Of a stretch of 64,000 nucleotides of DNA, positions 53,768 to 62,423 are shown piece by piece. Position 1 is the first letter of the stretch. The number at the start of each line of letters is the position of its first letter. The notes below the pieces were generated by a model. That model saw only the letters and a program-made list of their open reading frames with translations. It ran no database searches and was not told where the DNA came from. This DNA comes from Petrocella sp. FN5. GTDB lineage: Bacteria > Bacillota > Clostridia > Lachnospirales > Vallitaleaceae. The position numbers were made by a program, and so were the translations under genes. Where the stretch lies: positions 1 through 64,000 of the forward strand of contig NZ_JARGDP010000005.1 of the NCBI RefSeq assembly GCF_029210395.1, written 5' to 3'.

Positions 53768-54757
53768 TCAAGACTCAAATTTTCGATCTCTTAACATCAG
53801 TTCTGTCACGGCTTCTCTTGGATTTTTGTTGTTAAACAATACTTCATTGACCTGATCAATTATAGGAAGTTCTATTTCGAATTTTGTAGCCAAAGCGGTT
53901 GCTGCATGAGCTGCGTAGACGCCTTCAACAACCATACTCACTTTTTCTTGTGCTTCTTGTAGTGTTAATCCTTCTCCTATAAGTATACCGGCTTTTCTGT
54001 TTCGACTATGTACACTTGTACAAGTCACAATCAAATCTCCTATACCAGTAAGACCATTAAAGGTCTGGACATCGCCACCCATAGCAAGACCAAGTCTGGA
54101 TATCTCAGCAATACCTCTTGTCATCAATGCCGCTTTTGTATTGTCACCAAACCCAAGTCCATCCGAAATACCTGCTGCTAGTGCAATAACGTTTTTCAGT
54201 GCGCCTCCGATTTCAACTCCTAAAACATCCGAACTTCCATAAACTCTAAAAAATTGATTCATAAATGTTTCTTGTACTATTTTTACAATGCGCTTATCTT
54301 TAGATGCGGCTACTACGGAAGTTGGTATTTTCCTGGCCACTTCTTCTGCATGACTGGGTCCGGAGAGTACGGCTATAGGGTTGATGGGAATGACATCCTC
54401 TATAACCTCGGCTAGAGTAAACAATGTTTCATCTTCCAGCCCCTTACCTACGTTAAGCATAATTTGGCTGGGTTTTATATATTCTCGGACCATAATTGCC
54501 GTGCTTCTAACATATCTTGAAGGTACGGCAAATATAACCATGTCTGATCCAATCACAGCTTTTTTTATATCGTTTGTAATGAGAATAGTCTCATCTATTT
54601 TAATCCCGGGAAGATTGTGTAAATGTTCATGATGTTGATTCAACATTTTGACTTCTTCATCTACAATCGACCACACAGCTACTTCATGATTGTTTTCCTT
54701 CAGTAGCATAGCCAGGGCGATGCCCCAACTACCGGCACCCAGTATACTTACTTTCAT
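53768..54757 (-). CDS. gpsA: Glycerol-3-phosphate dehydrogenase (NAD(P)+)
   Basis: The 329-residue enzyme has a Rossmann motif GAGSWGIA near the start, the Lys-containing block GGALKNVIALAAGI and the substrate block NTKAALMTRG. It makes sn-glycerol-3-phosphate for phospholipid synthesis and pairs with plsY just upstream. Two consecutive ATGs are present; the second has better spacing from GGAGG. Confidence 0.96.
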   Translation of the reverse strand: MKVSILGAGSWGIALAMLLKENNHEVAVWSIVDEEVKMLNQHHEHLHNLPGIKIDETILITNDIKKAVIGSDMVIFAVPSRYVRSTAIMVREYIKPSQIMLNVGKGLEDETLFTLAEVIEDVIPINPIAVLSGPSHAEEVARKIPTSVVAASKDKRIVKIVQETFMNQFFRVYGSSDVLGVEIGGALKNVIALAAGISDGLGFGDNTKAALMTRGIAEISRLGLAMGGDVQTFNGLTGIGDLIVTCTSVHSRNRKAGILIGEGLTLQEAQEKVSMVVEGVYAAHAATALATKFEIELPIIDQVNEVLFNNKNPREAVTELMLRDRKFES

Positions 54758-54767
54758 CATAAACCTC

Positions 54768-55370
54768 CTAAGTTGCTTGTTTTTTTACACCCAGCTTATT
54801 TTCTTCGCCTCGAATTAGACGGCCAATATTAGCCTTGTGTCTATATATGGCAACGATAGCTAGAATGGATGTTATAATCAGTTCTTGTGTCCCACCGGGA
54901 TAAAGTATGAAAACGCCAATAGGCATAATGGTTACTAAAAGTATAGAACCTAATGAAACATATCTGGTCAGATAAATGGCTAAAGATGCAACTGCCCAAG
55001 CAACCAGACCAATACGCCAATCAAATGCAAGCAACATACCAAGTGTTGAGGCAATACCTTTTCCACCCTTAAACTTCAAAACAAAAGGCCAATTGTGACC
55101 AATGATGACACCTGCACCGGCGTAGAGTCCTGCTAGTTGAGATTCAAATAGCGTTCTAGCAATGATGACCGCTAGAACAGCCTTTAATATATCGCCCACA
55201 AAAGTCAACATCCCTAACTTCCATCCCAAAACTCTAATGGCATTGGTTGTACCGGAATTCCCACTTCCATGGTCCCTGATATCAATATGTTTAGTTCTTT
55301 TGGCAACAATATACGCTGTTTGAAAGCATCCTAAAAAATACCCCATAATAATACTGATTAAATAAGACAT
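54768..55370 (-). CDS. plsY: Acyl-phosphate:glycerol-3-phosphate acyltransferase PlsY
   Basis: The 200-residue protein has about five transmembrane helices and the three PlsY motifs: GSGNSGTTNAIRVLG, GHNWPFVLKFKGGKG and a late RHKANIGRLIRGEE. It transfers acyl groups from acyl-phosphate to glycerol-3-phosphate. The der-plsY-gpsA order is conserved in Clostridia. Confidence 0.96.
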   Translation of the reverse strand: MSYLISIIMGYFLGCFQTAYIVAKRTKHIDIRDHGSGNSGTTNAIRVLGWKLGMLTFVGDILKAVLAVIIARTLFESQLAGLYAGAGVIIGHNWPFVLKFKGGKGIASTLGMLLAFDWRIGLVAWAVASLAIYLTRYVSLGSILLVTIMPIGVFILYPGGTQELIITSILAIVAIYRHKANIGRLIRGEENKLGVKKQAT

Positions 55371-55398
55371 AACACCTTTCCTTTCTTTAGCTGAGCCA

Positions 55399-56724
55399 TT
55401 AATCTTCTTTTCTTTCCCGAATCAACATTTTAAGAGGTGTACCCTTAAAACCAAATGCATCTCTTAACTTATTCTCTATATACCTTATATATGAAAAATG
55501 TGCCAGTTCCTTATCATTGACAAAAAGGACAAAAGTGGGCGGTTTAATTGCAACTTGTGTCATATAATAGATTTTTAGACGTTTCCCTTTATCAGATGGT
55601 GGTTGATTCATAGCCATTGCATCATAGAGAACATCATTTATGACACCGGTTTGTACTCTAAGGGTCTGATTTTGAACGACCATCTCAATGGTTTCAAAGA
55701 GTTTGTTGATTCTAAGACCTGTTTGTGCTGATATGAACACAATGGGTGCATACGTCATATAAGCTAAGGTGACTTGTATCGTATCTAAGAAACGGTACAT
55801 GGTCTTGTCGTTTTTTTCTATCGCATCCCATTTATTGACAGCAATTATAGCACCTTTTCCCCGATCGTGGGCGATGCCTACTATTTTGGCATCTTGTTCC
55901 GTAATGCCTAAAACGGCATCAATCATAAGTATAACAATATCTGCCTTTTCAATTGCCGCCACAGCACGTATAATACTATACTTTTCAATCTCTTCTTTAA
56001 TTTTATTTTTACGTCTGAGCCCGGCAGTATCAATAAAAATATATTCCTTTTCATCGTATATGACCCTTGAATCAATTGCATCTCGTGTTGTCCCTGCTAG
56101 CTCACTTACGATATGCCGTTCTTCTCCCAAGATTTTATTGATTAAGGATGATTTGCCGACATTTGGTTTTCCAATGATGGCAATTTTGGTTATTTCTTCT
56201 TCCTCTTCCGATTCAACCCGTTCGTAGAAGTGTTTGACGATTTCATCTAGAAGATCACCCATGCCAATCTTGTTTACAGCAGATAATGGCATTGGTTCAC
56301 CAAGTCCCAGATTATAAAACTCTAATACATCGTACTGAAGTTTGTCAAAGTTATCCGTCTTGTTAACACATAACACAATTGGTTTTTTGCTCTTTCTTAG
56401 CATATCGGCTACTTTATAATCCGTATCGGTTACGCCTGTCAAAACATCTACGACAAACATAATTACATCTGCCGTTTCGATAGCCATTTCAGCCTGATAA
56501 CGCATTTGCGACAAAATTACATCCTTTGAATCAGGTTCTATACCGCCTGTGTCAATGATTGTAAAATTATGATTCAACCATTCTACATCTGCATATATTC
56601 GGTCTCTTGTGACACCTGGTGTATTTTGTACAATGGCGATTTTTTCGCCTGCCATCATATTAAAGATGGTCGATTTGCCGACATTGGGTCGCCCAACGAC
56701 TGCAACTATGGGTTTTCTACTCAT
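55399..56724 (-). CDS. der: Ribosome biogenesis GTPase Der (EngA)
   Basis: The 441-residue protein carries two tandem GTPase domains, with GRPNVGKS near residue 9 and GKPNVGKS near 185, each followed by DTGG or DTAG and NKTD or NKWD. A C-terminal KH-like domain follows. It acts in 50S assembly. The 143-base gap before it contains a repeat element. Confidence 0.97.
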   Translation of the reverse strand: MSRKPIVAVVGRPNVGKSTIFNMMAGEKIAIVQNTPGVTRDRIYADVEWLNHNFTIIDTGGIEPDSKDVILSQMRYQAEMAIETADVIMFVVDVLTGVTDTDYKVADMLRKSKKPIVLCVNKTDNFDKLQYDVLEFYNLGLGEPMPLSAVNKIGMGDLLDEIVKHFYERVESEEEEEITKIAIIGKPNVGKSSLINKILGEERHIVSELAGTTRDAIDSRVIYDEKEYIFIDTAGLRRKNKIKEEIEKYSIIRAVAAIEKADIVILMIDAVLGITEQDAKIVGIAHDRGKGAIIAVNKWDAIEKNDKTMYRFLDTIQVTLAYMTYAPIVFISAQTGLRINKLFETIEMVVQNQTLRVQTGVINDVLYDAMAMNQPPSDKGKRLKIYYMTQVAIKPPTFVLFVNDKELAHFSYIRYIENKLRDAFGFKGTPLKMLIRERKED

Positions 56725-56807
56725 TTCATTCTCCTTATATGTAACGCACTCTATATGATTACTCCGTTAGCCTGATTTTTCACATTTAAATTATCGCTGG
56801 GAACATA

Positions 56808-56866
56808 TCAACGTAATCTATATATTGTATGTGAATTTAGTGAAACTTAGTTTTGACCCTTCAACC
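56808..56866. repeat. 59-bp arm of the GGTTAAAG repeat family between DUF512 gene and der
   Basis: Read on the minus strand this segment differs from 44881-44939 at only two of 59 positions, although the loci are 12 kb apart. The end GGTTGAAGGGTC lies one base from the DUF512 gene stop codon. The opposite arm is not recognisable, so it is a half or decayed copy. Confidence 0.8.
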
Positions 56867-56867
56867 A

Positions 56868-58229
56868 TTATATTCTACTTGGTTCAATATGGTTCAGTAT
56901 CGATTGGATCAAATCACTACCAAAACAATCAATAAATGCCATCGGTATACCAATAGCTTTTTCCATATCTGAAACCGTCGTATCATCTAGCAATACCTCT
57001 TCACCATCCCTTAGAATATTGTCCGGCAAATAAAGATGTTGACCAAGATCAACGGTCTTTAGCTGATGAAGGATATCTTTGCCTGTTAATAACCCTGACA
57101 CCGTAATCTGAGGACCAAAAAAATTATTTTCAATACCAATAACTTGAAGTTTCAGATTCTGAACCTTAGCCTCCAACATGTACATTAGTTTTTTTAATAT
57201 TGGTTCAAATAGCTTTCCAGTAACTAAGGTTATTTTAGTTTCTTTAATGCTTATATGATTCATTCCTTCTATTTCTCTTGTTAGGTCATCAACAAACATA
57301 CGGGTCATACCTACACCATTTTCCAGTTGTAAATACCCATCATAAGTAGATTCAGTAGGTACTTCTACTCCTGCCATGATATAGAACTCATCACCAAGAT
57401 GAATGAAATGATAATTATATTGTTCCATATATTGTTGTTGAAAACCTTCTACAAGCTTGATTATGTCTATACAATCCTCTTTTGAAAAAGGCGCCAGAGG
57501 GTAAAGACCGTCTCTATGTTTGGATAAACCAACCGGCACAACAGATACGGATTGAAGATGAGGTATGTATTTACCAAGGGCTTGAATTGAATAGGCTAAT
57601 TCGTCTTGATCATTTAGTCCTTTACAAAGTACAATTTGACCATTCATGGTTATGCCGGCTTCATAAAGACGATTCATGTAGGTGACTATTTTACCGGAAT
57701 GTTTGTTTTTCAACATCTTTTGTCGCAGCTCTAGGTTCATGGTGTGAATGGATATATTAATTGGAGACAGATGATACTCTATAATTCTGTCCACTTCTCT
57801 ACTGGTCATATTCGTTAGGGTAATATAATTGCCTTGTAAAAAAGATAGTCTGGCATCATCATCCTTAAAGTATAAAGTTTCACGCATACCTTTTGGCAAT
57901 TGGTCAATAAAGCAAAAGACACATTTATTTCTACATGAACGGTATTCATCCATTAAATTGTTATCAAAGATCAGTCCAAGATCTTCATCTTCATCTTTTT
58001 CTATCTCATAAAGCCAAGGTTCATTGTGTTCTAAGTTATAAATCATCAAATCAATGAACTCATCTTGAACAAACAAATGATAATCCAAGGCGTCTTGAAC
58101 TTTTTTACCATTAATACTTATCAGTTTGTCTCCCGACTTTATGCCCAGTTCGCCTGCAATACTGCCTTGTACTACGCCAAGAATCTCATGATAATGTGTT
58201 TCATCTTTGTTGTAATGCTTTAATTCCAA
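56868..58229 (-). CDS. DUF512 PDZ/radical-SAM protein (TIGR03279-like)
   Basis: The protein of about 453 residues has an N-terminal PDZ-like domain (VVQGSIAGELGIKSGDKLISING), a radical-SAM-type cluster motif (CRNKCVFCFIDQLPKGMR) and a C-terminal DUF512 region (VTGKLFEPIL, DCFGSD). The start is uncertain. A TTG five bases after AAGGTG is chosen; a TTG ten codons upstream is possible, and no suitable ATG exists. The family is conserved in Clostridia next to der; the reaction is unknown. Confidence 0.85.
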   Translation of the reverse strand: MELKHYNKDETHYHEILGVVQGSIAGELGIKSGDKLISINGKKVQDALDYHLFVQDEFIDLMIYNLEHNEPWLYEIEKDEDEDLGLIFDNNLMDEYRSCRNKCVFCFIDQLPKGMRETLYFKDDDARLSFLQGNYITLTNMTSREVDRIIEYHLSPINISIHTMNLELRQKMLKNKHSGKIVTYMNRLYEAGITMNGQIVLCKGLNDQDELAYSIQALGKYIPHLQSVSVVPVGLSKHRDGLYPLAPFSKEDCIDIIKLVEGFQQQYMEQYNYHFIHLGDEFYIMAGVEVPTESTYDGYLQLENGVGMTRMFVDDLTREIEGMNHISIKETKITLVTGKLFEPILKKLMYMLEAKVQNLKLQVIGIENNFFGPQITVSGLLTGKDILHQLKTVDLGQHLYLPDNILRDGEEVLLDDTTVSDMEKAIGIPMAFIDCFGSDLIQSILNHIEPSRI

Positions 58230-58262
58230 TACTTCACCTTCTTCATCATGACAACTCAATCT

Positions 58263-59105
58263 TTACTCGGTCTTCGTTTTCAAAGCAATCATAGCCGCAA
58301 GACTGCCTCTTTGGTTCCCCATAAATCGATGAGAATAAAAAGTATCACTATGGCACTTTGTACACAAATCCGTTACAACCATATTTTTATCATCAATACC
58401 TGCATCTAGCAATAACAACCGGTTGGCTTCCCAAAGATCTAATTTATAGTGTTCATCATTTATTCTTGAGACAATCCGTACAATTATATCATGATTTAGA
58501 TTTTTTTCAAACTCTTTTATAACATCCGTACCAACTTCATAACAACAAGACCCTATGGAAGGTCCAATCCCAACTAAAATATCTTTGGGTTTGCTGCCAT
58601 AGGTCTGTTCCATGCGTTCTATTGTTTTTGGTCCAATGCCTTTGACTGTTCCTCTCCATCCTGCATGGGATAAGCCAATAACTTTTTTTATTGGATCCAA
58701 AAAAAACAAAGGGACACAATCCGCATAGAAGGTAGTGAGTGTGACACCTACTTGATTGGTTATTAAACCATCCACACTAATAATATCCGATGTTCTATAA
58801 AACCCTTTTCCTCGATCCTCTTTCCCAACCACACGTACTTCTACTTCATGGACTTGGTCACTAAAAACCAAAGTATCTGTATCAACACCAAGGGCATCAC
58901 AAAATCGATTGAAGTTTTCTTCAACGTTATAAGGTGAGTCACCCCTGTTTTTCCCAAGATTCATGGATTCATAAACACCCTTGCTTATACCTCCAAGTTT
59001 TGTTGAGAACCCATGGTTCACCAAACCGGTAGCTTCTAAATGGGGTAGTTTTATAACCATAACTTCTTTGTGCCTGTCAATATATAAACTCTTAGAACGT
59101 ATCAT
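58263..59105 (-). CDS. pgeF: Purine nucleoside phosphorylase / YfiH-LACC1 family protein
   Basis: The 280-residue protein has the family motifs FSTKLGGISKG, FSDQVHEVEV, TTFYADCVPLFF, SHAGWRGTVKGI and SCCYEVG. The conserved His and Cys would bind zinc at the interface active site. Family members phosphorolyse or deaminate purine nucleosides, and YfiH also acts in peptidoglycan quality control. AGGA six bases before the ATG sets the start, coupled to the yraN stop. Confidence 0.92.
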   Translation of the reverse strand: MIRSKSLYIDRHKEVMVIKLPHLEATGLVNHGFSTKLGGISKGVYESMNLGKNRGDSPYNVEENFNRFCDALGVDTDTLVFSDQVHEVEVRVVGKEDRGKGFYRTSDIISVDGLITNQVGVTLTTFYADCVPLFFLDPIKKVIGLSHAGWRGTVKGIGPKTIERMEQTYGSKPKDILVGIGPSIGSCCYEVGTDVIKEFEKNLNHDIIVRIVSRINDEHYKLDLWEANRLLLLDAGIDDKNMVVTDLCTKCHSDTFYSHRFMGNQRGSLAAMIALKTKTE

Positions 59106-59116
59106 CCTGATTCCTT

Positions 59117-59482
59117 TCAATAATTCACATATCTTTTATCCATTTCAAAGGCGTTTTTGTAATGAGTAAGGGTTTCATTAAGAATATCAATAATATCAAA
59201 GCGCATAGACTGACCAAATAAATTCATAACCTTACAATAGCTTAAACTTGATTTCATTAATCTTTGTCTTTTTGCATAACCGACAGCTTCAAAAGGTTTA
59301 CCTTTTTTATCTGAGGTTCTATATTTAACTTCAATAAAAATGTAAGTAGATGCTTTATAGGCTATGATGTCAATTTCACCATACCTTGTATAATAGTTTC
59401 TTTTAATAATCTTGTAGCCCTTTTTAATCAAATAGCTGACGGCCATTTCTTCATAGTGATGGCCCGTATCTCTTTTGTTCAT
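59117..59482 (-). CDS. yraN: YraN family (UPF0102) nuclease-like protein
   Basis: The 121-residue protein has a PD-(D/E)xK-like core: GEIDIIAYK and FIEVKYRTS. Members are widespread with an unproved nuclease role. It lies between the FlhB-like gene and pgeF. An internal lysine/arginine-rich helix (GYAKRQRLMKSS) is typical. Confidence 0.92.
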   Translation of the reverse strand: MNKRDTGHHYEEMAVSYLIKKGYKIIKRNYYTRYGEIDIIAYKASTYIFIEVKYRTSDKKGKPFEAVGYAKRQRLMKSSLSYCKVMNLFGQSMRFDIIDILNETLTHYKNAFEMDKRYVNY

Positions 59483-59521
59483 AAGACCCCCTCGTCAATT
59501 GTAAAAATGTCTATTCTATTT

Positions 59522-59794
59522 TTATATTTTATCACGTAGTTTGTCCAAATCCGTCACAAAAACCAGAATTTCAGCCACTACTTTATAAAGCTCTTCAGGA
59601 ATGTAATCGCCAATCTCCAGTTTAGTCAGTTCATCGGCTAGTTTAGCGTCCTGATATATAGGTAACGCTTCCTCTTGAGCTTTTTCTATGATTTTATCTG
59701 CAATGACGCCTTTTCCTTTTGCCACTAAATTTGGTGCTACTTCACCTTCACTATACTTAATGGCAACTGCTTTTTTTTTCTCTTTCATTATCAT
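59522..59794 (-). CDS. FlhB C-terminal-like protein (YlqH type)
   Basis: The protein of about 90 residues resembles the cytoplasmic domain of FlhB/EscU without its membrane part: AVAIKYSEGEVAPNLVAKGKG, then LADELTKLEIGDYIPEELYKVVAEIL. The NPTH autocleavage site of FlhB is not present, and SEGE lies near its place. It is coupled to the FliK-like gene by a stop/start overlap. Such pairs occur with rnhB in Bacillus and Clostridia; the role is unknown. Confidence 0.85.
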   Translation of the reverse strand: MIMKEKKKAVAIKYSEGEVAPNLVAKGKGVIADKIIEKAQEEALPIYQDAKLADELTKLEIGDYIPEELYKVVAEILVFVTDLDKLRDKI

Positions 59795-61431
59795 CACGCT
59801 CTCATATCAAAAGTATACCTGCTGATGTTGGCTTTTATATCCTGCCCATCAAGGAAATCGGTTACAATATCAAAAGATTTTTGCAAAGGTGATACCTTTA
59901 TTGATAGCACATTAAAGTTCTTTCGATTTAATAGGTTATGAAGTTCATATAGATTTTCACTTACGACGGGAATTTGTTTTTCATCGGTCATAAAAAACTG
60001 AATATCCAAATTTTTACCTGTTTTTTTTATATGAATATCTGTATGACCAAGATTTAGGAGATCCAGACGTACAAGTGCGGTTACGGGTTTTTCTTTATCT
60101 CTATTTTTCTTTCGATCACCAATAACATAGAGTTCCGAATGCAAGAGTTGATCTTGTAATAGCATGGGTAGATGCATCAAGCTAAAGTCCTTACCAAGTG
60201 CATTAAGAAAGGATACTGAAGACTTGATATTTTGAGCTTCTTTTAAGACATTGTTACCATCATCTTTCAAAGCATATTCAGCTGTTTTTATTAATTCAGT
60301 CATTTTCTGATTTAAGGTCTTATAATAGTCTTTGACTTGTACCATATCCCCGAGTTCATCTTTTGACATAAGCATACCTTTGACCAGAGTGGCATAAGTG
60401 CTGTCCGATTTAAGTTGTATAAGAATATCTCTTAATTGTTCTATTGGTAACAGCTTCTCTTTTCCTATATTAACGAAGTCTAATAAATCCAATTGTTTAC
60501 CGGATTCTAGTTTTTCAAACAAATGCTTTTGTGTTTCGCTTGGAGGTAGCTTTTCTCCTGAATCATTAAAATGCTCAATCACTTGTTGTCTTAAGTGACT
60601 TGTTAGCTTTTCTACATCTTTTATAAGAAGCATATCTCCAATGGGTGTTTTTGATGTTGGCTTAGGCCATGCATCTATGTTTGAGTTCGATGTGGCTTTT
60701 ATAACTTGGTTTAGATTATTTAGAAAATCACTGCTATTTTTGTCCCTTGTAAGCAAGGTTAATGGCGTTGCGCTTTGTTCCAATGTTGGGGTGTTTTTGA
60801 CCAGTAATGGGGAGAGCTCCGCCTTAGAGCCCATAGCGGTTGTCATGTCATCAGCTAAGGCCGTTATACTTTTCATCAAAGCATGCTCATTATTTTCTAA
60901 CATAGTGAGCTGCTGTATGTTTTCCGACGTTACCGGTATGTCATGCTTTACCATGAAAATCAGCTGTTTAACCCTTGCTTCAGGGAATTGCTTGGTTAAT
61001 TGTATAAAGTTCTTTAAGCTTTTGTCACTGACGGCCATATTATTTTCAATTAATTGACGAACCAAATGATGATTTTCTTCTGTCATAGGTAGTTTGGCAT
61101 TTTCCAAAATATTTATCAATTTATCTTCCACCAATTGAGGTTCCTGCTGTAAAGTCGTAAGCAGTATTTGTTTTGCAGACGCTTCTTTAACAGCTAAAGC
61201 AACTTCATCACCAATAGAAAACATGGCCGGTTGTGCTAACTTTGCATCGAGTATTTGACCGTTTGTGAGCTTGATTTTTACACCGGTTAAGGTCGCATCA
61301 AGAACCTCGCCTTTGACAACCTGACCTTCTTTATAGGTTAGCTTCTCACCTTTTAAGGTATTGGTTTCTACTGTATTTTGAACCTGACCATATTTTTTAT
61401 GAATCATGCTCGAATCTATTTTCAAATTCAT
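59794..61431 (-). CDS. FliK-like (hook-length control domain) protein
   Basis: The 545-residue protein begins with an OB-like region (GQVVKGEVLDATLTGVKIKLTNGQILDAKL). A long helical middle (about 100-400) is followed by a C-terminal domain resembling the FliK hook-length control domain (VRLDLLNLGHTDIHIKKTGKNLDIQFF). It pairs with the FlhB-like protein, echoing the FliK-FlhB switch of flagella. No flagellar genes are in the window. The start lies close behind AAGGAG. Confidence 0.72.
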   Translation of the reverse strand: MNLKIDSSMIHKKYGQVQNTVETNTLKGEKLTYKEGQVVKGEVLDATLTGVKIKLTNGQILDAKLAQPAMFSIGDEVALAVKEASAKQILLTTLQQEPQLVEDKLINILENAKLPMTEENHHLVRQLIENNMAVSDKSLKNFIQLTKQFPEARVKQLIFMVKHDIPVTSENIQQLTMLENNEHALMKSITALADDMTTAMGSKAELSPLLVKNTPTLEQSATPLTLLTRDKNSSDFLNNLNQVIKATSNSNIDAWPKPTSKTPIGDMLLIKDVEKLTSHLRQQVIEHFNDSGEKLPPSETQKHLFEKLESGKQLDLLDFVNIGKEKLLPIEQLRDILIQLKSDSTYATLVKGMLMSKDELGDMVQVKDYYKTLNQKMTELIKTAEYALKDDGNNVLKEAQNIKSSVSFLNALGKDFSLMHLPMLLQDQLLHSELYVIGDRKKNRDKEKPVTALVRLDLLNLGHTDIHIKKTGKNLDIQFFMTDEKQIPVVSENLYELHNLLNRKNFNVLSIKVSPLQKSFDIVTDFLDGQDIKANISRYTFDMRA

Positions 61432-61456
61432 CACTCCTTGAAGTGCTTATATGGGT

Positions 61457-62221
61457 TTATGTAACAAAGTTTTTTATAAAAGATCTACGGTGAATAGAAC
61501 AAGGTCCTACTTTTTTTATGGCCTCAATATGTCTTGTCGAACCATAACCCTTATTTTTATCAAAATCATAGGCCGGAAAGATTTCATGATAATCCTTCAT
61601 CATTCTATCCCTTGTCACTTTTGCTATTATACTGGCTGCGGCTATTGATATGCTCTTTTCATCACCTTTAATGATGGGTAGTTGCTTTAGTTTAATATCC
61701 GGTATGGTAACCGCATCCACTAGAAGTATATCCGGCTTGGTGTTAAGATTGGTGACCGCTTTTTTCATAGCTTTATAAGTGGCTTGTAATATATTAATCG
61801 AATCGATTGTCTCGACACTTTCTAAACCAATACTTACCGCTATGGCTTCATCCATAATCTGATCATAGAGCATTTCCCGCATTTTCTCCGATAGTTTTTT
61901 GGAATCATTAATATAAAGTAGCTTCGTGTCTTTCTTCAGAATGACAGCTGCTGTGACTACCGGACCGGCCAAAGGTCCTCGTCCCACTTCATCAATACCA
62001 CAAATATATTCTAAATGGTCATATTTATATTCATAAGTGCGCATACGTTCCATTCTGTCTAATTCCGTATTATAAGCATGTATTTTTTTTCTTGAACAGT
62101 CAACCAAGTGTTTCACACCTGCTCTATCATCCTCTTTAAACCGTTTAATAAAAGCATCCAATCCATAAACGTCGGTTTCTTTGTATATTTTTTTAATGGT
62201 ATTGATGGGCAAAGTATCCAT
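61457..62221 (-). CDS. rnhB: Ribonuclease HII
   Basis: The 254-residue enzyme has a 70-residue N-terminal extension typical of Firmicutes and the catalytic block YICGIDEVGRGPLAGPV (Asp77, Glu78). Later acidic residues are in LLVDAVTIPD. It removes ribonucleotides from DNA. It follows rbgA after a 197-base spacer that holds a repeat and the rbgA terminator. Confidence 0.96.
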   Translation of the reverse strand: MDTLPINTIKKIYKETDVYGLDAFIKRFKEDDRAGVKHLVDCSRKKIHAYNTELDRMERMRTYEYKYDHLEYICGIDEVGRGPLAGPVVTAAVILKKDTKLLYINDSKKLSEKMREMLYDQIMDEAIAVSIGLESVETIDSINILQATYKAMKKAVTNLNTKPDILLVDAVTIPDIKLKQLPIIKGDEKSISIAAASIIAKVTRDRMMKDYHEIFPAYDFDKNKGYGSTRHIEAIKKVGPCSIHRRSFIKNFVT

Positions 62222-62317
62222 AGTCCCCCCTGATTTGCTAGTGGTTGCATATATCTGTTTCCATTATAACCTATGACAAGGTTCTGATAAAGGTATTTTC
62301 TATTATATGCATAATAT

Positions 62318-62381
62318 GGTTAAGGCGTCTAATCTGACTTTTGTATGTGCGTTTAGTAAAACTTTTTTTGTCCCTTTAACC
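62318..62381. repeat. 64-bp copy of the GGTTAAAG repeat family between rbgA and rnhB
   Basis: The ends GGTTAAGGCGTC and GTCCCTTTAACC are inverted. About 45 bases of the right side align with the arms at 44881 and 56866 (shared AGTTTTACTAAA-like and ACATACAA blocks). It begins just beyond the rbgA terminator and upstream of rnhB. Confidence 0.7.
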
Positions 62382-62383
62382 AT

Positions 62384-62423
62384 AATAAGAAATAGGTACT
62401 GGAATCAGCACCTATTTCTTATT
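62384..62423 (-). terminator. Terminator overlapping the rbgA stop codon
   Basis: A perfect 14-bp stem AATAAGAAATAGGT / ACCTATTTCTTATT (62384-62397 with 62410-62423) includes the rbgA stop at 62419-62421. The T-rich downstream arm and tail support a terminator, though there is no long T-run after it. Confidence 0.65.

Noticed and set aside
55769-56227. Plus-strand open frame opposite der
   Set aside because: It lies antisense to the conserved GTPase domains and its composition mirrors the complement of der codons; no start signal.
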